The notes under the pieces: generated by a model
Told to the model about the DNA's origin: nothing
Seen by the model: the letters and a program-made list of their open reading frames with translations, nothing else
Databases searched by the model: none
DNA from: Bacteroidales bacterium
GTDB lineage: Bacteria; Bacteroidota; Bacteroidia; Bacteroidales; Muribaculaceae
Assembly: GCA_004552485.1 (NCBI GenBank)
Contig: SFOH01000001.1
Span: 1 to 64,000 of the forward strand
DNA length: 64,000 bases
Direction: 5' to 3'
Program-made: the position numbers and the translations under genes
Shown here: piece after piece, positions 1 through 8,042 of the stretch
How the letters are laid out: the number at the start of each line of letters is the position of its first letter
Numbering within the stretch: position 1 is the stretch's first letter

Positions 1-116
1 GAGATACGTGTGCGTTCTCTATTATAATACACTTCGATTTCGACAGAGGCTTTCTTGACAGCCGTTGCAGTCTTTCTGCGGTCGAAAATCACTCTTATTG
101 TTGGTACACTTGCCAT
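1..116 (-). CDS. Tyrosine-type integrase, N-terminal fragment (runs off the window)
   Basis: Reading leftward from an ATG at 114-116, the frame stays open for 38 codons to the window edge. It encodes MASVPTIRVIFDRRKTATAV and, a little later, EIEVYYNRERTRI. This is the usual start of Bacteroidetes phage/ICE integrases: a short arm-type DNA-binding beta-sheet domain before the SAM-like core-binding and catalytic domains. The catalytic R-H-R-Y residues lie outside the window, so activity cannot be judged. The gene starts 365 bp from the 3' end of a tRNA-Lys on the same strand, which is the classic arrangement at one end of a tRNA-integrated element. The family assignment rests on the N-terminus only, but the match in length, position and context is good. 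Confidence 0.75.
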   Translation of the reverse strand, partial: MASVPTIRVIFDRRKTATAVKKASVEIEVYYNRERTRI

Positions 117-351
117 ATCTAAGAAAGATTCGATTAAAGTTATAAATAATGATAGTTTCGCTTGTGGTACACCCCGAAAAAGGTGTACCACAGATTGCGA
201 TTTGTGTACCAAAACTGTACCACAACCTCGAAAAATGGGTCGAAATCGAGGTTTTTTCGCCCCATTTTGTGGTACACATGTGGTACACTTTTCGCTTTCG
301 TGTACCAAAGTTAGGCATATTATTTCAAACTAAAAAATGCTAATTTGTACC
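103..351. repeat. Cluster of nine TGTACC/GGTACA sites upstream of the integrase
   Basis: GGTACA occurs at 103-108, 166-171, 271-276 and 282-287. Its complement TGTACC occurs at 184-189, 205-210, 216-221, 301-306 and 346-351. Several copies extend to TGTGGTACAC. Copies at 163-173 and 182-192 form a perfect 11-bp inverted repeat with an 8-nt spacer. Pairs at 205/216 and 271/282 are spaced exactly 11 bp, about one helical turn. An AACCTCG/CGAGGTT inverted pair lies in the middle (224-230, 247-253). The position between integrase and tRNA suggests integrase arm-type or excisionase/repressor sites; that role is inferred. Confidence 0.7.
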
Positions 352-439
352 AGGATAATTTAGCAAGAAAATTGCTAAAACATTCTAAGACAAATAGTTA
401 TAAAATATAAGTGGCTGAGTGATAGACAAGTATAGGCAC

Positions 440-475
440 AAAAAAAGAGTCACCTCCTTGTTCAAGTGGTGACCC
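440..475 (-). terminator. Rho-independent terminator of tRNA-Lys
   Basis: On the minus strand GGGTCACC (468-475) pairs with GGTGACTC (447-454), with one G-T wobble, and is followed by a run of seven T (440-446). It sits just past the tRNA 3' end, so it should end the tRNA transcript. Confidence 0.75.
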
Positions 476-480
476 TTCTG

Positions 481-553
481 TGATCCGCGTGGGGCTCGAA
501 CCCACGACCCCAACATTAAAAGTGTTGTGCTCTACCAGCTGAGCTAGCGAATC
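481..553 (-). tRNA. tRNA-Lys (anticodon TTT)
   Basis: A full 73-nt cloverleaf is visible on the minus strand. The acceptor arms are GATTCGC and GCGGATC (one T-G wobble), with an A discriminator and no encoded CCA. The D-arm contains AGCTCAGCTGGTAGAGC, the anticodon stem CAACA/TGTTG encloses the loop CTTTTAA (anticodon TTT), and the T-arm contains GTGGGTTCGAGCCCCAC. Its 3' end faces the integrase fragment, so it is the likely attachment site of the element at the left edge. The gene itself is intact. Confidence 0.97.
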
Positions 554-657
554 AACGCGCTGTTTAAAGGATAACCGCCGGGCAATTGGTCGTTTTGGGG
601 ACCGTGGCGGGCGCCGTTGGGCTTTTGGCTCGTGGCGTGTCTCCCTCAAAAGCGATG

Positions 658-688
658 CAAAGTTAGCGTTTATTTTTGACCTATGCAA
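658..688 (-). promoter_or_regulatory. Bacteroidetes-type promoter for tRNA-Lys
   Basis: On the minus strand a TTGC box (685-688) is followed after 19 nt by TAACTTTG (658-665). This matches the primary sigma (ABfr) consensus of TTTG near -33 and TANNTTTG near -7. Transcription would start about 95 nt before the tRNA 5' end. Confidence 0.75.
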
Positions 689-791
689 GTTTTTTTGCGA
701 ATTTTTTCGCGTGGAGGCGCGTTTTTTGGGTATTTTTGGGACCTCGCAGGGGGTGGTGGGCGGCAAAGGGCGGGATTTGGGGATGATTGGC

Positions 792-844
792 GAAAAAGAA
801 AGGCCGGGGTGGGGGAGTTGTGCGCTCCGGGCCCCGGTCTTTCT
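792..844 (-). terminator. Terminator downstream of the nucleoside phosphorylase gene
   Basis: On the minus strand AGAAAGACCGGGG (832-844) pairs with CCCCGGCCTTTCT (797-809) with a single mismatch, and a T-run follows at 792-796. It lies 44 bp past the stop of the phosphorylase. The rest of 554-887 holds only this hairpin and the tRNA promoter; I see no gene there. Confidence 0.75.
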
Positions 845-887
845 ATGGTGGTCAAAAGTGTGTATTATGCGCGATGCATGATGCGGG

Positions 888-1760
888 TCAGATGCGGTCG
901 AGGACGGTGGTGATGAGGTCGGAGATTCCGCCTTTGTAGTTGGGGTTGGCGTCGTTGGTGAAGCGGTTGGCGATGATCGAGCAGACGGTCATGCAGCGGT
1001 GGCCCATGAGTTTGCCAAGGCCCTGGAGGGGTGCCGACTCCATCTCATAGTTGGTGACTCGGCGGCCTTTGTAGTCGAAGGCTTCGATGGAGGCGTTGAG
1101 GCCGGGGTTGGCGAGGGGAAGGCGGACGTAGCGTCCCTGGGGACCGTAAAAGCCGACGGCGGAGATGGTGTTGCCGCGAACCATGTCGTCACGGCCAATT
1201 TGTGCTACGAGCGAGGGATCGGCGTCAACGACGTAGGGTTTGGCCCAGAGGGGGTTCCACTTGGTGTGCTCGACGAAGGCTTTTTCGAAGTCGAGGTCAG
1301 CCACTTCGTTGCGGCCGGCGTAATAGTTGAGGACGCCGTCAAAGCCGATGGATTTCTCGGCGATTACGGGTGTGCCGAGCGAGAGTTCGGGCTGGAGGGC
1401 GCCGCTGGTGCCGATGCGCACCATGGTGAGCTGGCGATGTTCGGGCTTCACCTCGCGGGTGTTGAAGTCGACGTTTGCAAGGGCGTCGAGCTCGGTGATG
1501 ACGATGTCGATGTTGTCGGGGCCGATGCCGTGGCTGATGGCCATGATGGGTTTGCCTTTGTAGGTGCCACCGATGGTGTGGAACTCGCGTGAGGACACTT
1601 CGAAGGTCTTGGTGTCGAAGTGTGAGGCGATGATGTTCACGCGGCCGGGGTCGCCGCACATGATGATGCGGTCGGTGAGCTGCTCGGGTTTGAGGTGGAT
1701 GTGGAATGCTGAGCCGTCAGGGTTGATGATAAACTCAGAGGGGGGAATGATACGAGCCAT
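888..1760 (-). CDS. udp: Uridine/nucleoside phosphorylase
   Basis: This 290-aa protein belongs to the NP-I nucleoside phosphorylase family, which cleaves ribonucleosides (uridine in Udp) with phosphate to give the base and ribose-1-phosphate in cytosolic pyrimidine salvage. Visible motifs are GDPGR at residues 36-40 (phosphate loop with its Arg), GTSGALQPEL in the middle (base/ribose pocket) and NYEMESAPLQ near the C-terminus, which is the uridine phosphorylase signature carrying the ribose-binding Glu. The length is slightly above the E. coli enzyme (253 aa). It starts 50 bp after the dprA stop on the same strand and may be the last gene of a thioesterase-dprA-udp operon. Substrate preference between uridine and other nucleosides is not certain. 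Confidence 0.88.
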   Translation of the reverse strand: MARIIPPSEFIINPDGSAFHIHLKPEQLTDRIIMCGDPGRVNIIASHFDTKTFEVSSREFHTIGGTYKGKPIMAISHGIGPDNIDIVITELDALANVDFNTREVKPEHRQLTMVRIGTSGALQPELSLGTPVIAEKSIGFDGVLNYYAGRNEVADLDFEKAFVEHTKWNPLWAKPYVVDADPSLVAQIGRDDMVRGNTISAVGFYGPQGRYVRLPLANPGLNASIEAFDYKGRRVTNYEMESAPLQGLGKLMGHRCMTVCSIIANRFTNDANPNYKGGISDLITTVLDRI

Positions 1761-1809
1761 AATTCTTATGTTTTTTAATGGTTATATTTTGTATGTAAAT
1801 GATTTTCGT

Positions 1810-2919
1810 TCAATGGTTTATGGAGAATATTCCGCCAGGGAGGCTGTTGATGAGACCCCGCATCTCCATGCGGAAGACTGTGTCGGTGAGTTCGGCATAG
1901 GACATTGTCATTGCCCGGCAGAGTTCGTTGACGTTGATGATGGGGTTGGCCTCGATGAGTTCGAGGATGCGCTTCTGTTGGGTGTCGAGTTCGATGGGGA
2001 GTTCCTGCTGGGTTCCTTCGATTTTCTTAACGGGCCATCGCATGGCCAGTACGAAGTCCTCGGCGCTCTGCAGGAGGGTGGCTTTCTGTGCGGCGATGAT
2101 GGCATTGGTGCCGCGCGAATACATGTCGAAGGCACGTCCGGGCACGGCGAAGACATCGCGGTTGTACTCGTAGGCGAGGCGCGCCGTGGTCATCGAGCCG
2201 CCCGAGCAGCCGCTTTCGACGACGATGGTGGCTTTGCTGAGGCCGGCGATGATGCGGTTGCGCTGGAGGAACGAGCGGCGGCTGACGCTGACGCATCGCG
2301 GTGTCTCGGAGACAATGGCACCACCTTCCTGGATAATCTTCACGGCGTCGGCACGGTGCTCGGCGGGGTAGATGGTGTCGAGGGCGTTGGCCAGAACGGC
2401 CACGGTCGGAACGTGGGAGCGCATTGCCGAGCGGTGGGCGCAGATGTCGGTGCCGTAGGCCAGACCGCTGATGATTGACAGTCCGTCAACCAGCTCGGCG
2501 AGCTCGCGCACAAAGCGGGTGTTGAAGTTATCGCCGTAAGGGGTGTTGTGGCGGGTGCCGACGATTGACACCGGCCGCGGATTGTCGAGGTCGGCATCGC
2601 CCAGCACATAGAGCATGGCCGGGGCATCGGGGCACTCGCGCAGGAGCTTGGGATAGTCCGGGTCGGTGAAAAAGTATGTTCTGATGCGATGACTGAGCAC
2701 GAACTCCTCCTCGCTGCGTGCTTTCTCCAGGAGGCCGGCGCGCATGGCCGCGTCGCAGAGTTTCTCGGAGAGGTGTGCCTGACGGCGCAGGTCGGTGGGC
2801 GACATCTCAAAATAGCGCTGCGGTGTGCCCACACGCTCCAGCAACTCCGTGCCGTTGTCGGCATGCAGCCCGTTTATGAGCGATAGCGCGATTTTGTATG
2901 TCAGCTCTGTGTCAGCCAT
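1810..2919 (-). CDS. dprA: DNA-processing protein DprA
   Basis: This is a 369-aa DprA/Smf homologue, which loads RecA onto incoming single-stranded DNA during transformation. The N-terminal part is a helical HhH-like region. It is followed by the Rossmann-type core with GTRHNTPYG, SGLAYGTDICAH, the QRNRIIAGLS segment and ESGCSGGSMTTA. A C-terminal winged-helix domain covers roughly the last 70 residues. I take the ATG at 2917-2919 (MADTELTYK) because the open frame extending to 2982 would overlap the next gene and gives an atypical N-terminus. It lies 13 bp after the thioesterase stop, so the two are probably cotranscribed. No other competence genes are visible nearby. Confidence 0.92.
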   Translation of the reverse strand: MADTELTYKIALSLINGLHADNGTELLERVGTPQRYFEMSPTDLRRQAHLSEKLCDAAMRAGLLEKARSEEEFVLSHRIRTYFFTDPDYPKLLRECPDAPAMLYVLGDADLDNPRPVSIVGTRHNTPYGDNFNTRFVRELAELVDGLSIISGLAYGTDICAHRSAMRSHVPTVAVLANALDTIYPAEHRADAVKIIQEGGAIVSETPRCVSVSRRSFLQRNRIIAGLSKATIVVESGCSGGSMTTARLAYEYNRDVFAVPGRAFDMYSRGTNAIIAAQKATLLQSAEDFVLAMRWPVKKIEGTQQELPIELDTQQKRILELIEANPIINVNELCRAMTMSYAELTDTVFRMEMRGLINSLPGGIFSINH

Positions 2920-2932
2920 TAATGTCGTTCGT

Positions 2933-3349
2933 TTATACCTCGGTGAGATACTTGCTGAAGGCGTCGAAGAGCACGTCGCCACGTGTGAGACGTCCGTTCT
3001 CCAGGCAGGCTACTGTGATACGTGCCTTCACGACGGGTGTTCCGTCTGCGAGGTACAGGTCCTGGATGAAGATGAAGCGGGGCCCGCGGCGTGCTATCTT
3101 CAGGCAGCTGAAGAAGCGGTCGTCGCTGCGCAGGGGGTGGAAATAGTCTATCTCCACGTGACTGAGCACCGGGTCTATGCCGCGCTCATGCATTTGCGCA
3201 AAGGTCAGGCCAGCCGATGCACAAAACTCATGACGGGTGTGCTCCATATAGTGGAGGTAGTTGGCATTGTTGACAATGCCCTGATAGTCAAGTTCGTAGT
3301 CACGGACGGTCATCTCCAGCACAAAGGTGTAGCTCTCTGAGAAGTTCAT
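2933..3349 (-). CDS. Acyl-CoA thioesterase, YbgC/FadM hotdog family
   Basis: This is a 138-aa single hotdog domain with the family signature DYQGIVNNANYLHYMEHTRH. Asp21 is in the position of the catalytic Asp of 4-hydroxybenzoyl-CoA/YbgC thioesterases. Such enzymes hydrolyse acyl-CoA or acyl-ACP in the cytosol; the actual substrate is unknown here. It is the first gene of a tight minus-strand group with dprA, 13 bp apart. The length is normal for the family. Confidence 0.85.
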   Translation of the reverse strand: MNFSESYTFVLEMTVRDYELDYQGIVNNANYLHYMEHTRHEFCASAGLTFAQMHERGIDPVLSHVEIDYFHPLRSDDRFFSCLKIARRGPRFIFIQDLYLADGTPVVKARITVACLENGRLTRGDVLFDAFSKYLTEV

Positions 3350-3488
3350 GGTACGGGGTCAGTGCGTTGGTCTTATGTTTCGGTTCAGCGTTCTTACATT
3401 ATTACCGGCGGTTCGGCGCCGTTGGAATGAAAATACAAAGATAAGAAAAAATGCGCAATCATGCGCACTCCCAACGTAAAAAAAGCCT

Positions 3489-3538
3489 AAAAAAACGCCT
3501 CACCCGGCCATTTTTCGTGGCGACCGGGCAGGGCGTTT
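3489..3538 (-). terminator. Terminator of the Ig-like protein gene
   Basis: On the minus strand AAACGCC-CTG-CCCGG (3524-3538) pairs with CCGGG-TGA-GGCGTTT (3493-3507), with a 3-nt internal loop, and runs into seven T (3489-3495). It lies 22 bp beyond the stop of the tail-encoding frame at 3560. This supports 3560, not 3669, as the original end of the gene. Confidence 0.8.
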
Positions 3539-3559
3539 CGATGTGTTTCGTGATATGGA

Positions 3560-5279
3560 TCAGCGCACGATGCGTTTGGTGATGCGGTTGCCCTCGCGGA
3601 CGATGTAGACGCCGGAGGTGGGGAAGGCGATGCGCATGCCCTGGAGATTGTAATACTGCGGCGCGGTTTCAGTCTCTGCATCCATTGCTGGCCACACCGA
3701 ATTTGGCAGCACCGGAGGTGACGGTGCCGGCAACAGGCTCATTAAGCTCACCGGAGTCTTTCACCCCTTGCGCTTTATTCGCACGAACGGCGGCGGGTTT
3801 GGCATTCGGCACGGTTCCCTCGATCACTACGTCGTTCAGGGTCGTGGAATAGCAGGTGGTGGAGTAGTTCAGCACCTCATTGTCGCTCTCATTATACAAG
3901 ACCTCAAGCTTGAAATAGTCACCTACTTTCTGGCCAAAACCGGTGAGGTTAACGTGATCGGTGGTGGCATCCTTGATATCGGACAGATAGTTCACTGTAG
4001 GCGCAGAAGGCGAAGCCGGCACCGGCACAACATAATCAATAGCCACACTGTACAGGCAAATACCGCCGTAATCACTACTAATTTTGAGTACAATATCATT
4101 GCCGACGAGATTCTCAACCGCAACTTTCTTGGTGATTGTGTCAGTGCTATTCCATGTAAATGCTTCAGCGCTATTCACGACTTCTGTGCCGTTGACACTC
4201 GCGGTGATATTGAATGATGTTGCGACATAATACTCTTTTCCTTTAATTGAAATACTCTTTATCTGAGCATTCTCCGGGATCCTTGAATTCTTCAATGTGA
4301 GCGTACCGTTGAAGCTGTTAGTGGTGCTTTCACCAAACCTAATAGCCCCCTTATCTTTCTCACCATAATACTCTATATTTGCCTTTTCCTTGAATGTTCC
4401 GTCCACATACCAGACGCCCAAATATTTGCCATTGGCATTGTTGATAGCAATGTCTTTAACGGTTTTGCTGCCTGAAATTCCACTTGGAAGAGGTTTAGTA
4501 AACGCCCAAATGGCAGTTGCGGTTTCACCCGGAGCTACTGTGGGGGGCACAACATAGAGAGTGTAACTGGCAGACTTCTCATACTTTGTGTTCTGTGTTG
4601 TATACATGCCGGTTGCTGTAATTGTGACGCTTCCCCATGTTTTGATGGTAACTTTACCGGTTGAGGCATCTACTTGAGCAACATTATCGTTGAGGGATTT
4701 ATATGTTACATCCGTTATAGAAGAACCAACGAGAAGTTGAGGCGCTTTAAAAGTATCTTTCTCGTCAAGGTCAACGTAATACTCATTTTCGGGAAACATC
4801 AGCTCAGCCGGAATAAGATAGACAACGGTCATTGAATTCAAATAGAAACGTCCCTTTGATTGGATATTAATGTTGGCCTTTTTTACCGCATCCGGTTCTT
4901 CAAATATGAGTTGAGTGTTGTTCCCGCTAACACGTTGAGGCGTAAGATCATTGACGGTAACCTCTGCTTCCTCACCCGGATAGGGCACACATGTCAGCAC
5001 ATAACGTGACGGGCTCTTCTTTCGTGTAAGATTAAATTCCAGGTTGCTTTCCTCAGAAAAGAGCAGTCCATTTGACGAAATCGACACATTGCTCACAGAA
5101 CTTACACTGCTGATAAGTGCACTTGGGTCGGGATCAATGAAATCCGCTACTTGGGTATTCGTTGTGATTGGTGTGGGCTCACCACCTGCATTGCTTTTGA
5201 ATGTCATTGTGATGGACGTCGCCGATGCGATGCCTGTGCCAAGCAGCAAGGATATGAGCAGAAGGTAAATTCTATTCAT
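3560..5279 (-). pseudogene. Secreted Ig-like (Big_2) domain protein, frameshifted near the C-terminus
   Basis: The main frame (stop at 3669) encodes 536 aa. It has a signal peptide (MNRIYLLLISLLLGTGIASA), a beta-rich region, a bacterial Ig-like (BIG2) repeat near residues 180-245 (LNDNVAQVDASTGKVTI, GSVTITATG) and further beta-sandwich segments. The protein should be exported and is probably surface or envelope associated; no enzyme motif is seen. It stops at ...GVASNGCRD. The next frame continues at once as MDAETETAPQYYNLQGMRIA...GVYIVREGNRITKRIVR to 3560. That YYNLQG...K tail also ends the proteins at 11770-12585 and 12707-15178, so a one-base frameshift near 3690 has most likely cut off a functional tail. 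A sequencing error is an alternative. Confidence 0.75.
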
Positions 5280-5328
5280 AGGAGCCGCGAAATGTCTGTT
5301 AGGCAGGAGGATTCGGGCTTAGTAAGCA

Positions 5329-5336
5329 CAAAGATA
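5329..5336 (-). promoter_or_regulatory. -7 box (TATCTTTG) for the Ig-like gene
   Basis: TATCTTTG on the minus strand fits TANNTTTG and lies 50 bp before the start at 5279. No good TTTG box is seen at the expected distance upstream, so the assignment is moderate. Confidence 0.5.
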
Positions 5337-5481
5337 GCGTTTTTTGCCGTATCAAACACAATAATTTTTGAGTTTTTTCGGCTAATTTCTATCTTTTGCC
5401 GATCATGGCCTACTTAAGAAGCAGCCAAAGGCCCGACTTGAAGGGGTAGGGAGGCCATGCCCCACCCTGCTGTCAATGCAC

Positions 5482-5526
5482 AAAAATAGCCGCCGCTCTC
5501 GCCTCGGAAGGTAAGAACGGCGGCAA
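5482..5526 (-). terminator. Terminator of htpG
   Basis: On the minus strand GCCGCCGTTCT pairs with AGAGCGGCGGC (G-T pairs near the loop) and is followed by TATTTTT. It lies about 50 bp past the htpG stop. Confidence 0.8.
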
Positions 5527-5576
5527 ATAAATTTGATATGTAACAGGTTATTCGAAGCCTTATGCTATCCGCGTAA

Positions 5577-7574
5577 TCACTTGAGCAGCGAATAGGAGCG
5601 GTCAATGAAGGCGGAGAGGTCGGCACCACGAAGCAGGCCGTTGCCAAGGAGGGCCAGGTCAATGAGCTGGCGTACGGTGGGATTGGTCTTGGCGTAGTCG
5701 GCAACTATCTTCTCCTGCTCGGCGCGGGTGTCGGCGACGGTCTTCTCCAGATCTTTGATCTTCTGCGAGGTCTCGGCATCGGGCGTCTCTTTGCCATCGC
5801 CGCGGAGGCGGGTGATGGTGTCGTTGGCCTCGTCGGTGCGCTGCATGAGGGGCGTAACGGCTTGGTCGAGTGCACCGTCGGCGTCCTTGGTAAATTTCTC
5901 GATGATGGGATTCTGGGTATTGACAACGATATTATAGCTGTCGGGGAGCTCGGAATAGAAGCTCATGCCGGGCTGCATGGCGGCCATATCCTTCATGCGG
6001 CGCATGAACTCGTTCTGAGTGATGACGATAGGAGCAGCGGTTTCGCCGAGGGCTTCGAAGGCGACGATGAAGTTGGCGTTTTTGACCTCGGGAGTCTGGC
6101 TGCGGAAGACGGTGGTGAGGATGGCGCGCTGCACGGCGTTCAGGTCGGCCTCGCGGCGGTCTTCTTTGACAATGAGGTTGTCGACGACGTCGCTGTCCAC
6201 GCGCACAAAACGTGTCTTCTCCAGCTTCTGCTCCATCAGGCCGATGAAGTGACTGTCGAGCTGGCCGTCCATGAGCAGGACGGAGTAGCCCTTGTCGCGT
6301 GCGGCTTTGATGTAGTTGTACTGGGCGGTGGGATCGGTGGCGTACAGGTAAATGATGTTGCCGTCCTTGTCTGTCTGTGAGGATTCAACCAGGCTCTTGT
6401 ACTCGGAGAGTGTGTAGTTCACCTTGTCGACATCGGTGAGGAGCACGAACTTCATGGCCGAATCGCAGAACTTCGTGTCGGTCAGCATGCCGTATTCGAT
6501 GAACAGTTTGATGTCCTGCCACTTGGCCTCGTAGTCCTTGCGGTCGTTCTTGAAGATTTCTTCGAGGCGCGAGGCAACTTTCTTGGTGATGTATCCGGAG
6601 ATTTTCTTGACAGCGGTGTCTGACTGCAGGTAGCTGCGCGAGACGTTCAGGGGGATGTCGGGCGAGTCGATTACGCCCTGCATGAGCATCATGAACTCGG
6701 GCACAACGCCCTCGACGGAGTCCGTCACGAACACCTGGTTGCAGTAGAGCTGGATGCGGTCTTTGCGCACCTCGAAGTTGTTGTGAATCTTGGGGAAGAA
6801 GAGGATGCCGGTGAGGGTGAAGGGATAGTCCACGTTGAGGTGAATCCAGAACAAGGGATCGTCCTGACCGGGATAGAGCTCGTGGTAGAACTTGATGTAG
6901 TCCTCGTCGGTGAGGTCGGCGGGTTTGCGGTTCCAGCTCGGCTCGGTGTCGTTGATGACCTGACCGTCGGTTTTGACGGGAACGGGCAGAAAACGGCAGT
7001 ATTTTTTGAGGAGCGTGTTGATGCGCACCTGCTCGAGAAATTCGGTGCTGTCGTCATCGATAAACAGGGTTATCTCGGTGCCGCGGTCAGTTTTGTCGGT
7101 GGGCTCCATGGTGTATTCGGGCGAACCGTCGCACATCCATTCGACAGCTTCGGCGCCATCCTTGTATGAGAGCGAACGGATGCGCACCTTCTTGGATACC
7201 ATAAAGGCCGAGTAAAAGCCCAGGCCAAAGTGGCCGATGATGGCGTTGGCATTGTCCTTGTACTTCTCAAGGAACTCTTCGGCACCGGAGAAGGCAATCT
7301 GGTTGATGTATTTGTCGATATCATCGGCTGTCATACCGATACCGCGGTCTGTGACAGTCAGCGTGTGCTCGTCCTTGTTGACGGTGACAGTAACGTCCAT
7401 GTCGCCGAGCTCACCCTTGTATTCGCCGAACGAGCTGAGGGTTTTCAGTTTCTGCGTTGCGTCCACGGCATTGCTGACAAGCTCGCGGAGGAAAATCTCA
7501 TGGTCACTATAAAGAAATTTCTTGATTACCGGGAAGATGTTTTCCGTGGTAACACCAATACTGCCTTTTTGCAT
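5577..7574 (-). CDS. htpG: Molecular chaperone HtpG (bacterial Hsp90)
   Basis: This is a 665-aa ATP-dependent cytosolic chaperone that remodels client proteins. The N-terminal GHKL ATPase domain is clear: ELVSNAVDATQKL (ATP/Mg-binding Asn and catalytic Glu region), DRGIGMT and GHFGLGFYSAFMV (the glycine-rich lid). The middle domain contains the client and ATP-sensing segment with VSRSYLQSD, where the conserved Arg lies. The C-terminal dimerisation domain includes a charged insert (SQKIKDLEKTVADTRAEQEK), which makes the protein somewhat longer than E. coli HtpG (624 aa). It is a single gene with its own terminator. I see no standard promoter box immediately upstream, so a heat-shock or distant promoter is possible. 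Confidence 0.97.
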   Translation of the reverse strand: MQKGSIGVTTENIFPVIKKFLYSDHEIFLRELVSNAVDATQKLKTLSSFGEYKGELGDMDVTVTVNKDEHTLTVTDRGIGMTADDIDKYINQIAFSGAEEFLEKYKDNANAIIGHFGLGFYSAFMVSKKVRIRSLSYKDGAEAVEWMCDGSPEYTMEPTDKTDRGTEITLFIDDDSTEFLEQVRINTLLKKYCRFLPVPVKTDGQVINDTEPSWNRKPADLTDEDYIKFYHELYPGQDDPLFWIHLNVDYPFTLTGILFFPKIHNNFEVRKDRIQLYCNQVFVTDSVEGVVPEFMMLMQGVIDSPDIPLNVSRSYLQSDTAVKKISGYITKKVASRLEEIFKNDRKDYEAKWQDIKLFIEYGMLTDTKFCDSAMKFVLLTDVDKVNYTLSEYKSLVESSQTDKDGNIIYLYATDPTAQYNYIKAARDKGYSVLLMDGQLDSHFIGLMEQKLEKTRFVRVDSDVVDNLIVKEDRREADLNAVQRAILTTVFRSQTPEVKNANFIVAFEALGETAAPIVITQNEFMRRMKDMAAMQPGMSFYSELPDSYNIVVNTQNPIIEKFTKDADGALDQAVTPLMQRTDEANDTITRLRGDGKETPDAETSQKIKDLEKTVADTRAEQEKIVADYAKTNPTVRQLIDLALLGNGLLRGADLSAFIDRSYSLLK

Positions 7575-8042
7575 AGTTTCGTTAATGAGTTTAGTATGTT
7601 AGATTAATGTGTTGTCAATAAATAAGTTATATCTCTCGGCCCTGCTATCGTTTGCCTGTGCCGGTCTGCCTCGGTGGGCTGCATACCCGGCCGTCTGCCG
7701 AAACCGTATTATTTATATATAATAATGTGTAGCTTCCGCGAATATACTTGTGATAATCGCCATAACGCCATAGGCAAACCATATGCTTACCATAAATAAT
7801 AACAAGTGAGACAGTGTCTTAGTTTTTGGAATAATCCGAAGCCTCGTCTGTCATCACCCGACAATCTGCAAAAATAATGCCAAACCCGCCCTCCTCGCGG
7901 CACCGCCTGCCACAACCGCCACCACCACCGATAACTGCTGAAACTTCAACAGCCATAGGGTAGGGAATGTCCCTCCATTTGCAACATAGGTATTATCTCC
8001 TCTCCCCACAATGGCCTCTTCCACTCATTCAACATTTATATA
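7575..8042. other. Gene-free stretch between htpG and the repeat array
   Basis: No convincing reading frame is present. It holds an AT-rich near-palindrome (ATTATTTATATATAATAAT around 7708-7726) and a C-rich segment (about 7880-7940). The htpG promoter must lie here but I cannot identify it. Confidence 0.5.

Noticed and set aside
398..766. 122-codon frame over tRNA-Lys
   Set aside because: It includes the whole tRNA gene and its terminator and promoter, so it cannot be a protein gene.
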